Under the pieces are notes generated by a model that saw only the letters and a list, made by a program, of their open reading frames with translations, was not told the DNA's origin and searched no databases. A DNA stretch of 64,000 nucleotides from Protaetiibacter sp. SSC-01. GTDB taxonomy: Bacteria > Actinomycetota > Actinomycetes > Actinomycetales > Microbacteriaceae. Position 1 is the stretch's first letter, and each line of letters starts with the position of its first letter. The DNA lies in assembly GCF_014483895.1 (NCBI RefSeq), contig NZ_CP059987.1, positions 1,116,001 to 1,180,000 on the forward strand, in the 5' to 3' direction. The position numbers and the translations under genes are program-made. Positions 33,195-42,659 of the stretch are shown piece by piece.

Positions 33195-34709
33195 ATGAAG
33201 CTCCACACCGTCCGCACCCACCGCAGCGACGAGGGCCTCGCCCGCGAGGACGAGCTCGCCTGGAAGGTCGCGCAGGTCGCGGTCGACCCGGTCGCCGTCG
33301 AGCCCGAGGTGACGGAGATGATCATCAACCGCGTCATCGACAACGCGTCGGTCGCGGTCGCCTCCCTCGCGCGCGGGCCCGTCGTCGCCGCCCGCGGTCA
33401 GGCGCAGGCGCGCCCCCAGGCGGATGCGCGCCCCGGCCGCGCGGGAGCCCGCGTCTTCGGCGTCGAGGGCGACTACCAGCCCGAGTGGGCCGCGTGGGCG
33501 AACGGCGTCGCCGTGCGCGAGCTCGACTACCACGACACCTTCCTCGCGGCCGAGTACTCGCACCCGGGCGACAACATCCCGCCGATCCTCGCCGTCGCCC
33601 AGCACGCGGGTGCCGACGGTGCGGCCCTCGTGCGCGGCATCGCGACGGGCTACGAGATCCAGATGGACCTCGTGCGCGCCATCAGCCTGCACAAGCACAA
33701 GATCGACCACGTCGCGCACCTCGGCCCCTCGGCCGCGGCCGGCATCGGCACCCTCCTCGGCCTCGACGCCGAGGTCATCTACCAGGCCGTCGGCCAGGCC
33801 CTCCACACGACGACCGCGACGCGCCAGTCGCGCAAGGGCCAGATCTCCACGTGGAAGGCCCACGCCCCGGCGTTCGCGGGCAAGATGGCCGTCGAGGCGA
33901 TCGATCGCGCGATGCGCGGCCAGACCTCGCCCGCGCCCATCTGGGAGGGCGAGGACGGCGTCATCGCGTGGCTGCTCGACGGTCCAGAGGGCCGCTACGA
34001 GGTGCCGCTGCCCGAGTGGGGCGAGGCGAAGCGCGCCATCCTCGACAGCTACACGAAGGAGCACTCGGCCGAGTACCAGGCGCAGGCGTGGATCGACCTC
34101 GCCCGCCGTCTCGGCAACGAGCACCCCGAGCTGCGCAACCCCGACGCCATCCGCGCGATCGTGCTGCACACGAGCCACCACACGCACTACGTGATCGGCT
34201 CGGGCTCGGGCGACCCGCAGAAGTACGACCCGACGGCGAGCCGCGAGACGCTCGATCACTCGATTCCGTACATCTTCACGGTCGCCCTGCAGGACGGCGC
34301 GTGGGACCACGTCGGCTCGTACGCCCCCGAACGCGCCGGCCGCGCCGACACCGTCGCCCTGTGGAACAAGGTCACGACCGCCGAGGACCCGGAGTGGACG
34401 CGCCGCTACCACTCGGAGGACCCCGATGAGAAGGCCTTCGGAGGCCGCGTCGAGATCGAGCTCGCCGACGGCGGCCGCATCGTCGAGGAGATCGCCGTCG
34501 CCGACGCGCACCCGCTGGGTGCGCGCCCCTTCGTCCGCGCGGACTACGTCAAGAAGTTCCGTACCCTCGCCGCCGGCGTGCTCGCCGACGCCGAGATCGA
34601 GCGCTTCCTCGGCCTCGCCGAGCGCCTGCCCGAGCTGACCGCGTCCGAGGTCGCCCAGCTCAACGTCGTCGCGTCGGGCCTCCCGACCGCGCCGGAAGGA
34701 CTCTTCTGA
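33195..34709 (+). CDS. prpD: 2-methylcitrate dehydratase (MmgE/PrpD family)
   Basis: Dehydrates 2-methylcitrate to methylaconitate in propionyl-CoA breakdown. The 504-residue protein shows the MmgE/PrpD core: [92 protein letters not shown] and [24 protein letters not shown] lies 4 nt before ATG 33195. It overlaps prpB in TGATG, so translation is coupled. Second gene of the GntR-prpD-prpB-prpC operon. Confidence 0.95.
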   Translation: MKLHTVRTHRSDEGLAREDELAWKVAQVAVDPVAVEPEVTEMIINRVIDNASVAVASLARGPVVAARGQAQARPQADARPGRAGARVFGVEGDYQPEWAAWANGVAVRELDYHDTFLAAEYSHPGDNIPPILAVAQHAGADGAALVRGIATGYEIQMDLVRAISLHKHKIDHVAHLGPSAAAGIGTLLGLDAEVIYQAVGQALHTTTATRQSRKGQISTWKAHAPAFAGKMAVEAIDRAMRGQTSPAPIWEGEDGVIAWLLDGPEGRYEVPLPEWGEAKRAILDSYTKEHSAEYQAQAWIDLARRLGNEHPELRNPDAIRAIVLHTSHHTHYVIGSGSGDPQKYDPTASRETLDHSIPYIFTVALQDGAWDHVGSYAPERAGRADTVALWNKVTTAEDPEWTRRYHSEDPDEKAFGGRVEIELADGGRIVEEIAVADAHPLGARPFVRADYVKKFRTLAAGVLADAEIERFLGLAERLPELTASEVAQLNVVASGLPTAPEGLF

Positions 34710-35617
34710 TGCTGCACTCCACCCTCACCGCATCCGCCAAGCGCCGCGCGTTCCGCGAGAGCCTCGCCTCGGGCGAGCTCGTGCGGATGCCGGGCGCCTT
34801 CAACCCGCTCTCGGCGAAGCTCATCGAGGACAAGGGCTTCGAGGGCGTCTACATCTCAGGCGCCGTGCTCTCGGCCGACCTCGGGCTTCCGGATATCGGG
34901 CTCACGACCCTCACGGAGGTCGCGGGCCGCGGCGGCCAGATCGCGCGCGTGACCGACCTGCCGACCCTCATCGACGCCGACACGGGCTTCGGTGAGCCCA
35001 TGAACGTCGCGCGCACCGTGCAGATGCTCGAGGATGCCGGTGTCTCCGGCATGCACCTCGAGGACCAGGTGAACCCGAAGCGCTGCGGTCACCTCGACGG
35101 CAAGGCCGTCGTCGACGAGTCGACGGCGATCAAGCGCATCCGGGCCGCCGTCGAGGCGCGTCGCGACCCCGACTTCCTCATCATGGCGCGCACCGACATC
35201 CGCGGCGTCGAGGGGCTCGAGGCGGCCAAGGACCGCGCGAAGAAGCTCGTCGACGCGGGCGCCGATGCGATCTTCCCCGAGGCGATGGCCGACCTCGCCG
35301 AGTTCGAGGCCATCCGCGCCGCGGTCGACGTGCCGATCCTCGCCAACATGACCGAGTTCGGGAAGTCCGACCTGTTCACGACGCAGCAGCTCGCCGACGT
35401 CGGCGTGAACATCGTCATCTTCCCCGTGAGCCTCCTCCGTCTCGCGATGGGCGCGGCCGAGCGCGGGCTCGAGACGATCCTCGCCGAGGGCTCGCTCACG
35501 AGCCGCGTGCCCGAGATGCAGACCCGTGCGAGGCTGTACGAACTCGTCGACTACGCCGCGTACTCCGAGTTCGACGCGGGCGTCTTCACCTTCGATCTGA
35601 CCAACAACAGGAGCTGA
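34709..35617 (+). CDS. prpB: 2-methylisocitrate lyase
   Basis: Cleaves 2-methylisocitrate to pyruvate and succinate. The 302-residue protein belongs to the ICL/PEPM superfamily: RMPGAFNPLSAKLIEDKGFEGVYISGA, LIDADTGFGEPMNVARTVQMLEDAGVSGMHLEDQ (Mg-binding acids) and the active-site loop PKRCGHLDGKAV with catalytic Cys. It continues with IMARTDIR and ILANMTEFGKSDLFT. ATG overlaps the prpD stop. prpC follows after 1 bp. Confidence 0.96.
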   Translation: MLHSTLTASAKRRAFRESLASGELVRMPGAFNPLSAKLIEDKGFEGVYISGAVLSADLGLPDIGLTTLTEVAGRGGQIARVTDLPTLIDADTGFGEPMNVARTVQMLEDAGVSGMHLEDQVNPKRCGHLDGKAVVDESTAIKRIRAAVEARRDPDFLIMARTDIRGVEGLEAAKDRAKKLVDAGADAIFPEAMADLAEFEAIRAAVDVPILANMTEFGKSDLFTTQQLADVGVNIVIFPVSLLRLAMGAAERGLETILAEGSLTSRVPEMQTRARLYELVDYAAYSEFDAGVFTFDLTNNRS

Positions 35618-35618
35618 C

Positions 35619-36731
35619 ATGGCAGACACCGACATCAAGAAGGGGCTCGCGGGCGTCGTCGTCGACGTGACCGCGATCTCCAAGGTCAACCCCGAGACGA
35701 ACTCCCTGCTGTACCGCGGCTACCCCGTGCAGGAGCTCGCCGACACGTGCACGTTCGAGGAGGTCGCCTACCTGCTGTGGCACGGCGAGCTGCCGACGCC
35801 CGTGCAGCTCGAGGAGCTGCAGGAGTTCGAGCGCGCGCACCGCGCGCTCTCACCCGTCGCGAAGCACGCGATCGACCTGCTGCCGCTCGAGGCGCACCCG
35901 ATGGATGTCGTGCGCACCGCCGTCTCCGCGTACGGCGCCGCCGACCCCACCGTCGCCGACCAGAGCCCGGAGGCGCAGCTCGAGCAGGCCAAGCGCCTGT
36001 GGGCCCAGCTGCCCGCGATCGTCGCCTACACGCAGCGCCGCTTGCGCGACGAGGAGGTCGTGGAGCCCCGTGACGACCTCGGCTACTCGGCGAACTTCCT
36101 GCACATGACGTTCGGCGAGGTGCCCGACCTCGTGGTCGTCACGGCGTTCGACGTGTCGATGATCCTGTACGCCGAGCACTCGTTCAATGCGTCGACCTTC
36201 ACGGCGCGCGTCGTGACCTCGACCATGGCCGACCTCTACTCGGCGGTCGTCGCCGCGATCGGCGCCCTCAAGGGCCCCCTGCACGGCGGCGCCAACGAGG
36301 CCGTCATGCACATGTTCGACGAGATCGTCTTCGCCGACCGCGCGGAGGAGTGGCTGGATGCCGCCCTCGCCGAGAAGCGCAAGATCATGGGCTTCGGGCA
36401 CCGCGTCTACAAGAACGGCGACTCGCGCGTTCCCACGATGAAGGCCTCGCTCGACACGCTCCTCGCCGAGTACGACCGCCCCGACCTGGGCGAGCTCTAC
36501 GCGGCGCTCGAGAAGGCGATGGACGACCGCAAGGGCATCAAGCCGAACCTCGACTACCCGTCGGGTCCGGCCTACCACCTCATCGGCTTCGACACCGAGC
36601 TCTTCACGCCGCTCTTCGTCGCGGCGCGCGTGACGGGCTGGACGGCGCACATCCGCGAGCAGGCGGCGGCGAACGCGCTCATCCGCCCGCTCTCGGAGTA
36701 CGTCGGCGTCGAGCAGCGCAGCGTCGGCTGA
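35619..36731 (+). CDS. prpC: 2-methylcitrate synthase
   Basis: Condenses propionyl-CoA with oxaloacetate. The 370-residue protein is a short type citrate-synthase homologue: NSLLYRGYPVQELADTCTFEEVAYLLWHGELP at the start, EHSFNASTFTARVVTSTMADLYSAVVAAIGALKGPLHGGANEAVM with catalytic His, and KIMGFGHRVYKNGDSR. Its place after prpB separates it from the housekeeping citrate synthase. Second-step hydration of methylaconitate must use an aconitase encoded elsewhere. Confidence 0.95.
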   Translation: MADTDIKKGLAGVVVDVTAISKVNPETNSLLYRGYPVQELADTCTFEEVAYLLWHGELPTPVQLEELQEFERAHRALSPVAKHAIDLLPLEAHPMDVVRTAVSAYGAADPTVADQSPEAQLEQAKRLWAQLPAIVAYTQRRLRDEEVVEPRDDLGYSANFLHMTFGEVPDLVVVTAFDVSMILYAEHSFNASTFTARVVTSTMADLYSAVVAAIGALKGPLHGGANEAVMHMFDEIVFADRAEEWLDAALAEKRKIMGFGHRVYKNGDSRVPTMKASLDTLLAEYDRPDLGELYAALEKAMDDRKGIKPNLDYPSGPAYHLIGFDTELFTPLFVAARVTGWTAHIREQAAANALIRPLSEYVGVEQRSVG

Positions 36732-36746
36732 ACCCCGGGCGGGGCG

Positions 36747-37472
36747 TCAGCGCGTGATGTCGCGCACGACGCCCCGCTCGAGCCGCAGTCGCCGGCCGGC
36801 GCGCTTCGCGACTGCCGAGTCGTGGGTCACGACGATGAGGGTGAGCCCCTCGGCGTTGAGCTTCTCGAGCACCGCGAGCACCTCGTCGCGCGTGGCCTCG
36901 TCGAGGTTCCCGGTCGGTTCGTCGGCGAGCAGCACGCGCGGCCGCTTGGCGATGGCGCGCGCGATCGCGACGCGCTGCTGCTGGCCGCCCGAGAGCTCGC
37001 CGGGCAGGTGACCCGACCGCTCGGAAAGGCCCACGTGCGCGAGCGCCTCCGTGACGCGCTCGCGACGCTCGGCGCGCGGGATGCCGAGCGGTTCCAGCCC
37101 CATGTCGACGTTCTCCGCCGCCGTGAGGGTCGGGATGAGATTGAACCCCTGGAATACGAAGCCGATCTCCTCGGCCCGCACCCGCCCGAGTCGTGAGGCC
37201 GAGGCGCTCGCGAGGTTCAGTTCCCCCAAGCGCACGTCGCCGCTCGTGGGCCGGTCGAGCGCGCCGAGCAGCTGCAGAAGCGTCGACTTGCCGCCGCCGG
37301 TCGGGCCCTGGATGGTGATGAACTCGCCCTCGGCGATGTCGAGGTCGACGCCGTCGAGCGCGGTCACGTCGCGCTTGCCCTGCACATAGCGACGGCTGAC
37401 GCCTGCCAGGCGATAGAGGAGAGCGGATGCGGGGGAGGCCGCCTCGGCGGCGATGGCGTTCGTGTCGGTCAT
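36747..37472 (-). CDS. ABC transporter ATPase, MacB/LolD-like
   Basis: A 241-residue ABC ATPase. Walker A is GPTGGGKSTLLQ, the signature [14 protein letters not shown] and Walker [16 protein letters not shown], as in MacB/FtsE-like exporters. The N-terminal 20 residues (MTDTNAIAAEAASPASALLY) are extra. The start follows an AGGGGAT site and a pentanucleotide repeat (37483-37507). The permease partner lies just upstream on the same strand. The substrate is unknown, perhaps peptides or lipoproteins. Confidence 0.9.
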   Translation of the reverse strand: MTDTNAIAAEAASPASALLYRLAGVSRRYVQGKRDVTALDGVDLDIAEGEFITIQGPTGGGKSTLLQLLGALDRPTSGDVRLGELNLASASASRLGRVRAEEIGFVFQGFNLIPTLTAAENVDMGLEPLGIPRAERRERVTEALAHVGLSERSGHLPGELSGGQQQRVAIARAIAKRPRVLLADEPTGNLDEATRDEVLAVLEKLNAEGLTLIVVTHDSAVAKRAGRRLRLERGVVRDITR

Positions 37473-37482
37473 GGTGATCCCC

Positions 37483-37507
37483 TGTCGTGTCGTGTCGTGT
37501 CGTGTCG
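37483..37507. repeat. Pentanucleotide microsatellite (TGTCG)5
   Basis: Five perfect TGTCG units, read CGACA on the coding strand. They lie 11-35 nt before the start of the ABC ATPase gene, between permease and ATPase genes. Slippage would change the intergenic spacing but not the distance between the ribosome-binding site and the start. Confidence 0.9.
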
Positions 37508-37521
37508 TCGATGCCGCGGGG

Positions 37522-39027
37522 TCAGGCGACCGAGCGCAGCGCCTCGGCGGGGCTCAGGCGGGCGGCGCGCCAGCCGCCGAAGGCTCCCGCGAGGAGACCG
37601 GCCACGACGGCGAGGCCCACGGCCACCACGAGGATCCAGCCGGTGAGGGGCGCGTTCAGCACGATCTCGGTCGTCGACGACGCGCCGGCGCCGTCCATCA
37701 GGCCGGTCGGTCCGCCGCCCCCGGGACCGAAGCCGCCCGAGTCGGGGCCGAACGCGCCCGGGCCCGCCTGCGGCTCCGATGCGCCCGCGGACGTCGCGAT
37801 CGTCGGCGAGATCGCGTTGATCGCCCAGATCGCCCCGAGGCCGAGCACGAGACCCGCGACGCCGCCGATGAGACCCTGGACGAGCGACTCGCCCGCCACC
37901 TGGCCGACGACACGGCGGTTCGACCAGCCGATCGCCTTGAGGGTGCCGAGCTCCCGTGTGCGACGCGAGACGCCCGAGATCGTGAACAGCACGGCGAGCA
38001 GCACGGCCACGGCGAGCACGATGATCGAGAGCCACGTGCCGAGGTTCTGGATGAGCGACGACGCGCTCGAGAGCGACCCCGAGATCCCCGCCGCGAGGTC
38101 CGACTGGGAGCTCACGGTGGCATCCGGCAGCAGCTCCTCGAGCTCGGCCTGGACGGCCGCGATGTCGTCCGCGCTCTCGGCCTGCACGTACACGGTGGAG
38201 ACGACGCCGTCCGCGTCGGCCAGCTCCTGCGCGAGGGCGATCGGCAGGTAGACCTCCGCAGCGGTGTCCGCCTCGCTCGACGTCGATGCGACGGTGCCGA
38301 CGATCTGGATCGTCGTGCCCGCGACCTCGATCGTGTCGCCGACCGAGAGCTCCTCGCTCGTCGCGTAGGACGCATCCAGCACCGCCACCCGGGCGTCGGC
38401 ATCGTCGGCGTCGAGAGCCCGCCCGTCGGCGACCTCGACCGCGGAGAGCGGTCCGACGCCCGAGGCGGCGGGGTCCACACCGAGCACCGTGAAGGTGTCG
38501 ATCCCGAACGAGCCGCCCGCGAAGCCGCCTTGTGCCGGCGGCTGACCGGGGCCGCCCTGGCCGCCCTCGGTCTGGCCGCCTTCGGAGGTGGGAGCCTCGG
38601 GCAGCTCACCCGAGAAGGTCATGTGGCTGAGGCTGAGGGCGCTCGTGGCCGCCGCGACGCCGTCGACGCCGGAGACCTCGTCGAGCACCGAGGCATCGAG
38701 GGTACCGCGGCCGGGCTCGACCGTGAGCCGCGACTGCGAGAGCGACGTCGTGCCGTCGTCCTCGGTGCGTCCGCCGTCCTCGCCGAACTCGAAGCGGCCG
38801 GGGCCGCCCTCGCCGGGCTCGCCGGGGACGGCGGCGGCACCGGTCACCGTCAGGTCGGTGCCGACGCCGTAGACGGATGCGAGCGCCGCATCCTGTGCCT
38901 GGCGCACGCCCGCAGACAGGGCGTTCACGACGATCACGAGCGCGATCGCGACGGCGAGGCCGGCGGCGACGATGACGGTGTGCTTCTTGCGCCCGCCGAG
39001 CTCGCGGCGCAGGTAGGTCCAGTACAT
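37522..39027 (-). CDS. MacB-like ABC transporter permease
   Basis: A 501-residue membrane protein of the MacB/FtsX group. An N-terminal TM segment (HTVIVAAGLAVAIALVIVVNAL) is followed by a large extracellular domain (about 45-340). That domain contains Gly/Pro-rich stretches (EGGQTEGGQGGPGQPPAQGGF) and MacB-core elements (VGDTIEVAGTTIQIVGTVAS). Three TM segments at the end include LAVLFTISGVSRRTRELGTLKAIGWSNRRVVGQVAGESLVQGLIG. A GAGGGAG site supports ATG 39027. It forms a pair with the ATPase at 36747. Confidence 0.9.
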   Translation of the reverse strand: MYWTYLRRELGGRKKHTVIVAAGLAVAIALVIVVNALSAGVRQAQDAALASVYGVGTDLTVTGAAAVPGEPGEGGPGRFEFGEDGGRTEDDGTTSLSQSRLTVEPGRGTLDASVLDEVSGVDGVAAATSALSLSHMTFSGELPEAPTSEGGQTEGGQGGPGQPPAQGGFAGGSFGIDTFTVLGVDPAASGVGPLSAVEVADGRALDADDADARVAVLDASYATSEELSVGDTIEVAGTTIQIVGTVASTSSEADTAAEVYLPIALAQELADADGVVSTVYVQAESADDIAAVQAELEELLPDATVSSQSDLAAGISGSLSSASSLIQNLGTWLSIIVLAVAVLLAVLFTISGVSRRTRELGTLKAIGWSNRRVVGQVAGESLVQGLIGGVAGLVLGLGAIWAINAISPTIATSAGASEPQAGPGAFGPDSGGFGPGGGGPTGLMDGAGASSTTEIVLNAPLTGWILVVAVGLAVVAGLLAGAFGGWRAARLSPAEALRSVA

Positions 39028-39136
39028 GGGTCTCCCTCTCGGCATCTCGGGTGATGCCGTCGGCGAGACGCTATGGGTGTCGGCTGAGCCGCTCATTCAC
39101 CGGACCTTGGTCGCGGATGTGAGCGCCGCCGGAACG

Positions 39137-39173
39137 CCGAGGGGCCGCCCGCTTCGTGCGGACGGCCCCTCGG
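39137..39173 (-). terminator. Long GC-rich hairpin after the sugar permease gene
   Basis: CCGAGGGGCCGCCCGC (39137-39152) folds with GCGGACGGCCCCTCGG (39158-39173) around a TTCGT loop. It lies 11 nt after the permease stop on the minus strand. A U-tract is missing. Confidence 0.75.
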
Positions 39174-39184
39174 AATCAGTCGAC

Positions 39185-40501
39185 CTAGGTGCGCATGATC
39201 GAGCCGCCCGCGCGCACGCGCGACACGGCGTCGACCGTCGCGGCGAGCACGAGCACGCCGCCCGTGACGATGTAGTTCACGCCCGCGGGCAGGTTGAGCA
39301 GGCCGAGGCCGTTCGCGATGACGGCGATCACGAGCGCGCCGATCGCGGCGTGCATGAGGCGACCGCGGCCTCCGAAGAGGCTCACGCCGCCGACGACCGC
39401 GGCCGCGACGCCGCTCAGCACGGTGTCCGTTCCGAATCCGGCGTTGATCGAGCCGACCTTGCTCGCGCTGAACACTCCCGCGACGACCGCGAGCACGGAG
39501 CACACGATGAACGCGATCCACCGGATCGTGATGACCTTGACGCCCGAGCGGCGCGCGGCCTCGGCGTTGCCGCCGATCGCGTAGATGTAGCGTCCGAACT
39601 TGGTGCGGTCGAGCACGAACGTGCCGATCCAGAGGATGAGCAGCACGATCGGCACGACGATCGGCACGCCCTCGATGACCTTGATGCTCGACGAGCGGTT
39701 CGAGCTGAGCACCGCCACGACGAAGCCGCCCGCGAGCGCGATGACCGCGAGCTTGGCCCACACGAGGGCGATCGTGCGGTTGGGCACTCCCGCGCGCGTG
39801 CGCAGCCGCCGGTCCCACATCGACATGCCGAACGAGACGAGGAGGATGACGCCGAGCATCGTCCAGCCGGCCCAGATCGGCAGGTTCGCGTTCTGGATGG
39901 CCAGGAACTCGGGGATCTGGATGCGGAACACGCCGCCGTCGCCCAGCACGATGAGCGTGACGCCCTGGAGCCCGATGAAGAGACCCAGCGTGACGACGAA
40001 CGACGGGATGCCGACTCTCGCGACGAAGAAGCCGTTGAAGGTTCCGATCGCGACGCCCACGAGGATCGCGATGACGAGCGCGAGCACCCAGTTCATGTTG
40101 ATGCCGTCGGGCTTCGTGAGCACGACGAACGACGAGAGCGCGACGCCGGCGGTGACACCCGCCGACAGGTCGATCTCGCCGAGCAGGATCACGAACACGA
40201 GCGCCATCGCGAGCATCACGAGCGACGCCGCCTGGGTCAGCAGGTTCGCGAAGTTGCGCTCCGTGAGGAAGAACTGCTGCCCGAGCATCGTCTGGCTGAG
40301 GATCGAGAACAGGATGACGAGCACGACGAGTCCGCCGATGGCGGGCAGGGCGCCCATGTCGCCATGGCGCACGCGCTGGAACCAGGCCTGCACCTGGTCC
40401 CGGATGCCGCCCTCCTGGCCGCTTCCGATGAAACCGCCCTCGGCGGGGAGGTTCGTGGTGTCCTCGGTGGGAGGAGGCGGGGTGGCGGGTGTGGTGGTCA
40501 T
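39185..40501 (-). CDS. Sugar ABC transporter permease, CUT2 (XylH/RbsC-like)
   Basis: A 438-residue inner-membrane permease with about 10-12 hydrophobic segments. Family motifs are LVMLAMALVFVILLGEIDLSAGVTAGVALSS, FNGFFVARVGIPSFVVTLGLFIGLQG and RYIYAIGGNAEAARRSGVKV. It has an unusual Pro/Thr-rich N-terminus (TTTPATPPPPTEDTTNLP). ATG 40501 overlaps the ATPase stop (ATGA). Last gene of the SBP-ATPase-permease operon. The substrate is probably xylose or a similar monosaccharide (inference). Confidence 0.92.
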   Translation of the reverse strand: MTTTPATPPPPTEDTTNLPAEGGFIGSGQEGGIRDQVQAWFQRVRHGDMGALPAIGGLVVLVILFSILSQTMLGQQFFLTERNFANLLTQAASLVMLAMALVFVILLGEIDLSAGVTAGVALSSFVVLTKPDGINMNWVLALVIAILVGVAIGTFNGFFVARVGIPSFVVTLGLFIGLQGVTLIVLGDGGVFRIQIPEFLAIQNANLPIWAGWTMLGVILLVSFGMSMWDRRLRTRAGVPNRTIALVWAKLAVIALAGGFVVAVLSSNRSSSIKVIEGVPIVVPIVLLILWIGTFVLDRTKFGRYIYAIGGNAEAARRSGVKVITIRWIAFIVCSVLAVVAGVFSASKVGSINAGFGTDTVLSGVAAAVVGGVSLFGGRGRLMHAAIGALVIAVIANGLGLLNLPAGVNYIVTGGVLVLAATVDAVSRVRAGGSIMRT

Positions 40502-41253
40502 ACGTTCACTCCGTCGTAGGTCTTGCTGCCGGTGATGTAGCCCACGACGTCGTCGCTCGTGGTCTGGCTCGTCGGGATCGAGGCCACCATCGTGCCGAGG
40601 TAGAGCACGCTGATGTAGTCGGCCACCTTGAAGACGTCCTGCAGGTTGTGGCTGATGATGATGACGGCGACGCCCTGATCGGCGAGGCGGCGCACGAGGT
40701 TGAGCACCTGCTCCGTCTGGGCGACGCCGAGGGCGGCGGTCGGCTCGTCGAGGATGACGAGCTTGGCCTTCTTGAGCACCGAGCGCGCGATCGCGACGGT
40801 CTGGCGCTGGCCGCCGGAGAGCGACGAGACCTTCTGACGCACCGACTTGACGGTGCGGACGGAGAGCGAGCGCAGCGTCTCGCTCGCCTCGCGCTCCATC
40901 TGGCCCTCGTCGAAGACGCCGCCGACGGTCTCCTCGCGGCCGAGGAACATGTTCTGGACGATGTCGAGGTTGTCGCACAGTGCGAGGTCCTGGTACACGA
41001 CCTCGATGCCGAGAGCGGATGCGTCGCGCGGCGAGTGCAGGTGCACCTCCCGGCCCTCGAAGCGGACGGTGCCGCCGTCGTAGGGCTGCACGCCCGCGAG
41101 GCCCTTGATGAGGGTCGACTTGCCGGCGCCGTTGTCGCCGACGAGGGCCGTGACCTTGCCCGGGAACGCCTTGAGATTCACGCCCTTGAGGACGCTGACC
41201 GGCCCGAAGCTCTTGACGACGTCGGTGAGCTCGATGAGGGGGGTATCAGCCAT
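40498..41253 (-). CDS. Sugar ABC transporter ATPase, CUT2, single-domain form
   Basis: A 251-residue ABC ATPase with Walker A GDNGAGKSTLIKGL, signature SLSGGQRQTVAIARS and Walker B KLVILDEPTAALG. Typical RbsA/XylG proteins have two fused nucleotide-binding domains of about 500 residues. This one has a single domain and must act as a homodimer, as in Frc-like systems. A good AGGAGGGG site precedes ATG 41253. Confidence 0.92.
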   Translation of the reverse strand: MADTPLIELTDVVKSFGPVSVLKGVNLKAFPGKVTALVGDNGAGKSTLIKGLAGVQPYDGGTVRFEGREVHLHSPRDASALGIEVVYQDLALCDNLDIVQNMFLGREETVGGVFDEGQMEREASETLRSLSVRTVKSVRQKVSSLSGGQRQTVAIARSVLKKAKLVILDEPTAALGVAQTEQVLNLVRRLADQGVAVIIISHNLQDVFKVADYISVLYLGTMVASIPTSQTTSDDVVGYITGSKTYDGVNV

Positions 41254-41330
41254 GGGGGCCCCTCCTTTCTGGGACGCCTGCGTCCCGTGAGTGTGATGTT
41301 CCCACTCGAGAGCGGGTACCGCCGTAGGAA

Positions 41331-41368
41331 GGGCCCCGCGTCACGGATCTCTCCCGACGCGGGGCCCC
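41331..41368 (-). promoter_or_regulatory. Intercistronic hairpin between binding-protein and ATPase genes
   Basis: GGGCCCCGCGTC (41331-41342) pairs perfectly with GACGCGGGGCCC (41356-41367). It sits 13 nt after the binding-protein stop. Such structures often stabilise the upstream mRNA or attenuate read-through so that more binding protein than membrane complex is made (inference). Confidence 0.7.
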
Positions 41369-41380
41369 ACCACGGTGGTG

Positions 41381-42442
41381 TTACTTGATGCCGAGCTCCT
41401 CGCACTTCGCGGCGACCTCACCGGTGCAGATCTCCGACGCGCTGGCGTTGCCGTCGTCGATGACCTGCTGCACCTCGTCCGGTCCGACGAGGACCGGGGT
41501 GACCGCGATGTACGGCGTGCCGTCGTCGAGGGTCTTGTCGGCCGTCGGGGTCTCGCCGTTCAGGAGCTTGATGGCGAGGTCCGAGGCGGCCTTGGCCTCG
41601 AGCTGGAACGGCTTGTAGACCGTCGCGGTCTGCTTGCCGAGCAGCACGTTCTGCAGACCGGCGACCGAGGCGTCCTGACCCGAGACGGGAACGACGAGGC
41701 CGTTCTTGTCGAGGATCGAGATGACGCCGGCGGCGTTCGCGTCGTTGGCCGACCACACCGCGTCCACCTTGCCGCCGAGCGAGGTCAGCGCCTGCTCGAA
41801 GTTGGTGGCCGACTTCTCGGTGTCCCACACACCCGTGGGCTCGGCGGCGGGCTTGATGCCCGCGGCCTCCATGACGGAGACGGCGCCGTCGTGGAACATC
41901 TTCGCGTTGCCGTCGGAGGCGTCGCCGCCCATGTAGACGACGATCGCGGTGGCCGGGTCCTTGCCGGCGGCCTTGAGACCGTCGACGACCGACTGGCCCT
42001 CGAGCTCGCCGACCTTCACGTTGTCGAACGAGACGTAGTAGTCGGCGCCCTCGATGGGACGGTCGTAGGCGATGACCGGGATGCCCTCGGCCTTGGCCTT
42101 CTCGACGACGGCCACGCCCGCGCCCTGGAAGTCGGTGACGAGCATGACGCCGCAGCCCTTCGAGAACTGCTGGTCGGCGATCGTCGCCATCTTGTCGGTC
42201 GAACCCTGGGCGTTCTGGATGTCCGCCTCGAAGCCGGCGTCCTTGAACGCCTTCTCGAGCGCGGGGCGGTCGCCGTTCTCCCAGCGGTCGGACGACTCGG
42301 TGTCGGGCAGGATGACGCAGGCGCGCGTGGAGGCGGTGCCGCCTCCACCTCCGCCGTTGCCGTTGTCGGTGGCACAGCCGGTCAGAACCAGCGCGGAGGC
42401 GCCGGCGAGTGCAGCGATGGAAATCAGCGATGACTTCTTCAC
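41381..42442 (-). CDS. Sugar-binding lipoprotein of the CUT2 transporter
   Basis: A periplasmic-binding-protein-like receptor of 353 residues (type 1 fold). The signal peptide ends LVLTGC, then a Gly-rich linker. The mature part shows RACVILPDTESSDRWENGDRPALEKAFKDAGFEADIQNAQGS, GIPVIAYDRPIEGADYYVSFDNVKVGELEGQSVVDGL, VVYMGGDASDGNA and AVWSANDANAAGVISIL, all typical of XylF/RbsB. GTG 42442 is supported by GAAAGGGAG. The promoter is about 100 nt upstream. Confidence 0.92.
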   Translation of the reverse strand: MKKSSLISIAALAGASALVLTGCATDNGNGGGGGGTASTRACVILPDTESSDRWENGDRPALEKAFKDAGFEADIQNAQGSTDKMATIADQQFSKGCGVMLVTDFQGAGVAVVEKAKAEGIPVIAYDRPIEGADYYVSFDNVKVGELEGQSVVDGLKAAGKDPATAIVVYMGGDASDGNAKMFHDGAVSVMEAAGIKPAAEPTGVWDTEKSATNFEQALTSLGGKVDAVWSANDANAAGVISILDKNGLVVPVSGQDASVAGLQNVLLGKQTATVYKPFQLEAKAASDLAIKLLNGETPTADKTLDDGTPYIAVTPVLVGPDEVQQVIDDGNASASEICTGEVAAKCEELGIK

Positions 42443-42659
42443 GTCACTCCCTTTCTCATGGTGGTGAGGGGGAACTTCCTCGAAGTACCACTCTCGGCAT
42501 TGAACAGTGGCAGTGCGATTGTGCACTGACTTCAAGAGTTGAAGATACCCGCCGCGAGAAGAATTCGGTAACTATTCGATAACAGCCCTGGAAACCAGGG
42601 GAGGCGTCACCGTGCGACGACGCATGCCCTCTCGCGCATTCACTTCACGATGTGAACGA
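42443..42659 (-). promoter_or_regulatory. Promoter and operator region of the sugar transporter operon
   Basis: On the minus strand, a -35 TTACCG (42571-42566), an 18-bp spacer and a -10 TATCTT (42547-42542) form a good promoter with a leader of about 95 nt. The direct repeat ATTCGRTAAC (42563-42572 and 42574-42583, 11-bp period) overlaps the -35. A palindrome CCCTGG-AAA-CCAGGG lies upstream (42586-42600). TTCAC-GAT-GTGAA (42644-42656) sits beside the hisN stop. These could be operators for an unlinked repressor such as a ROK or LacI protein. Confidence 0.6.
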
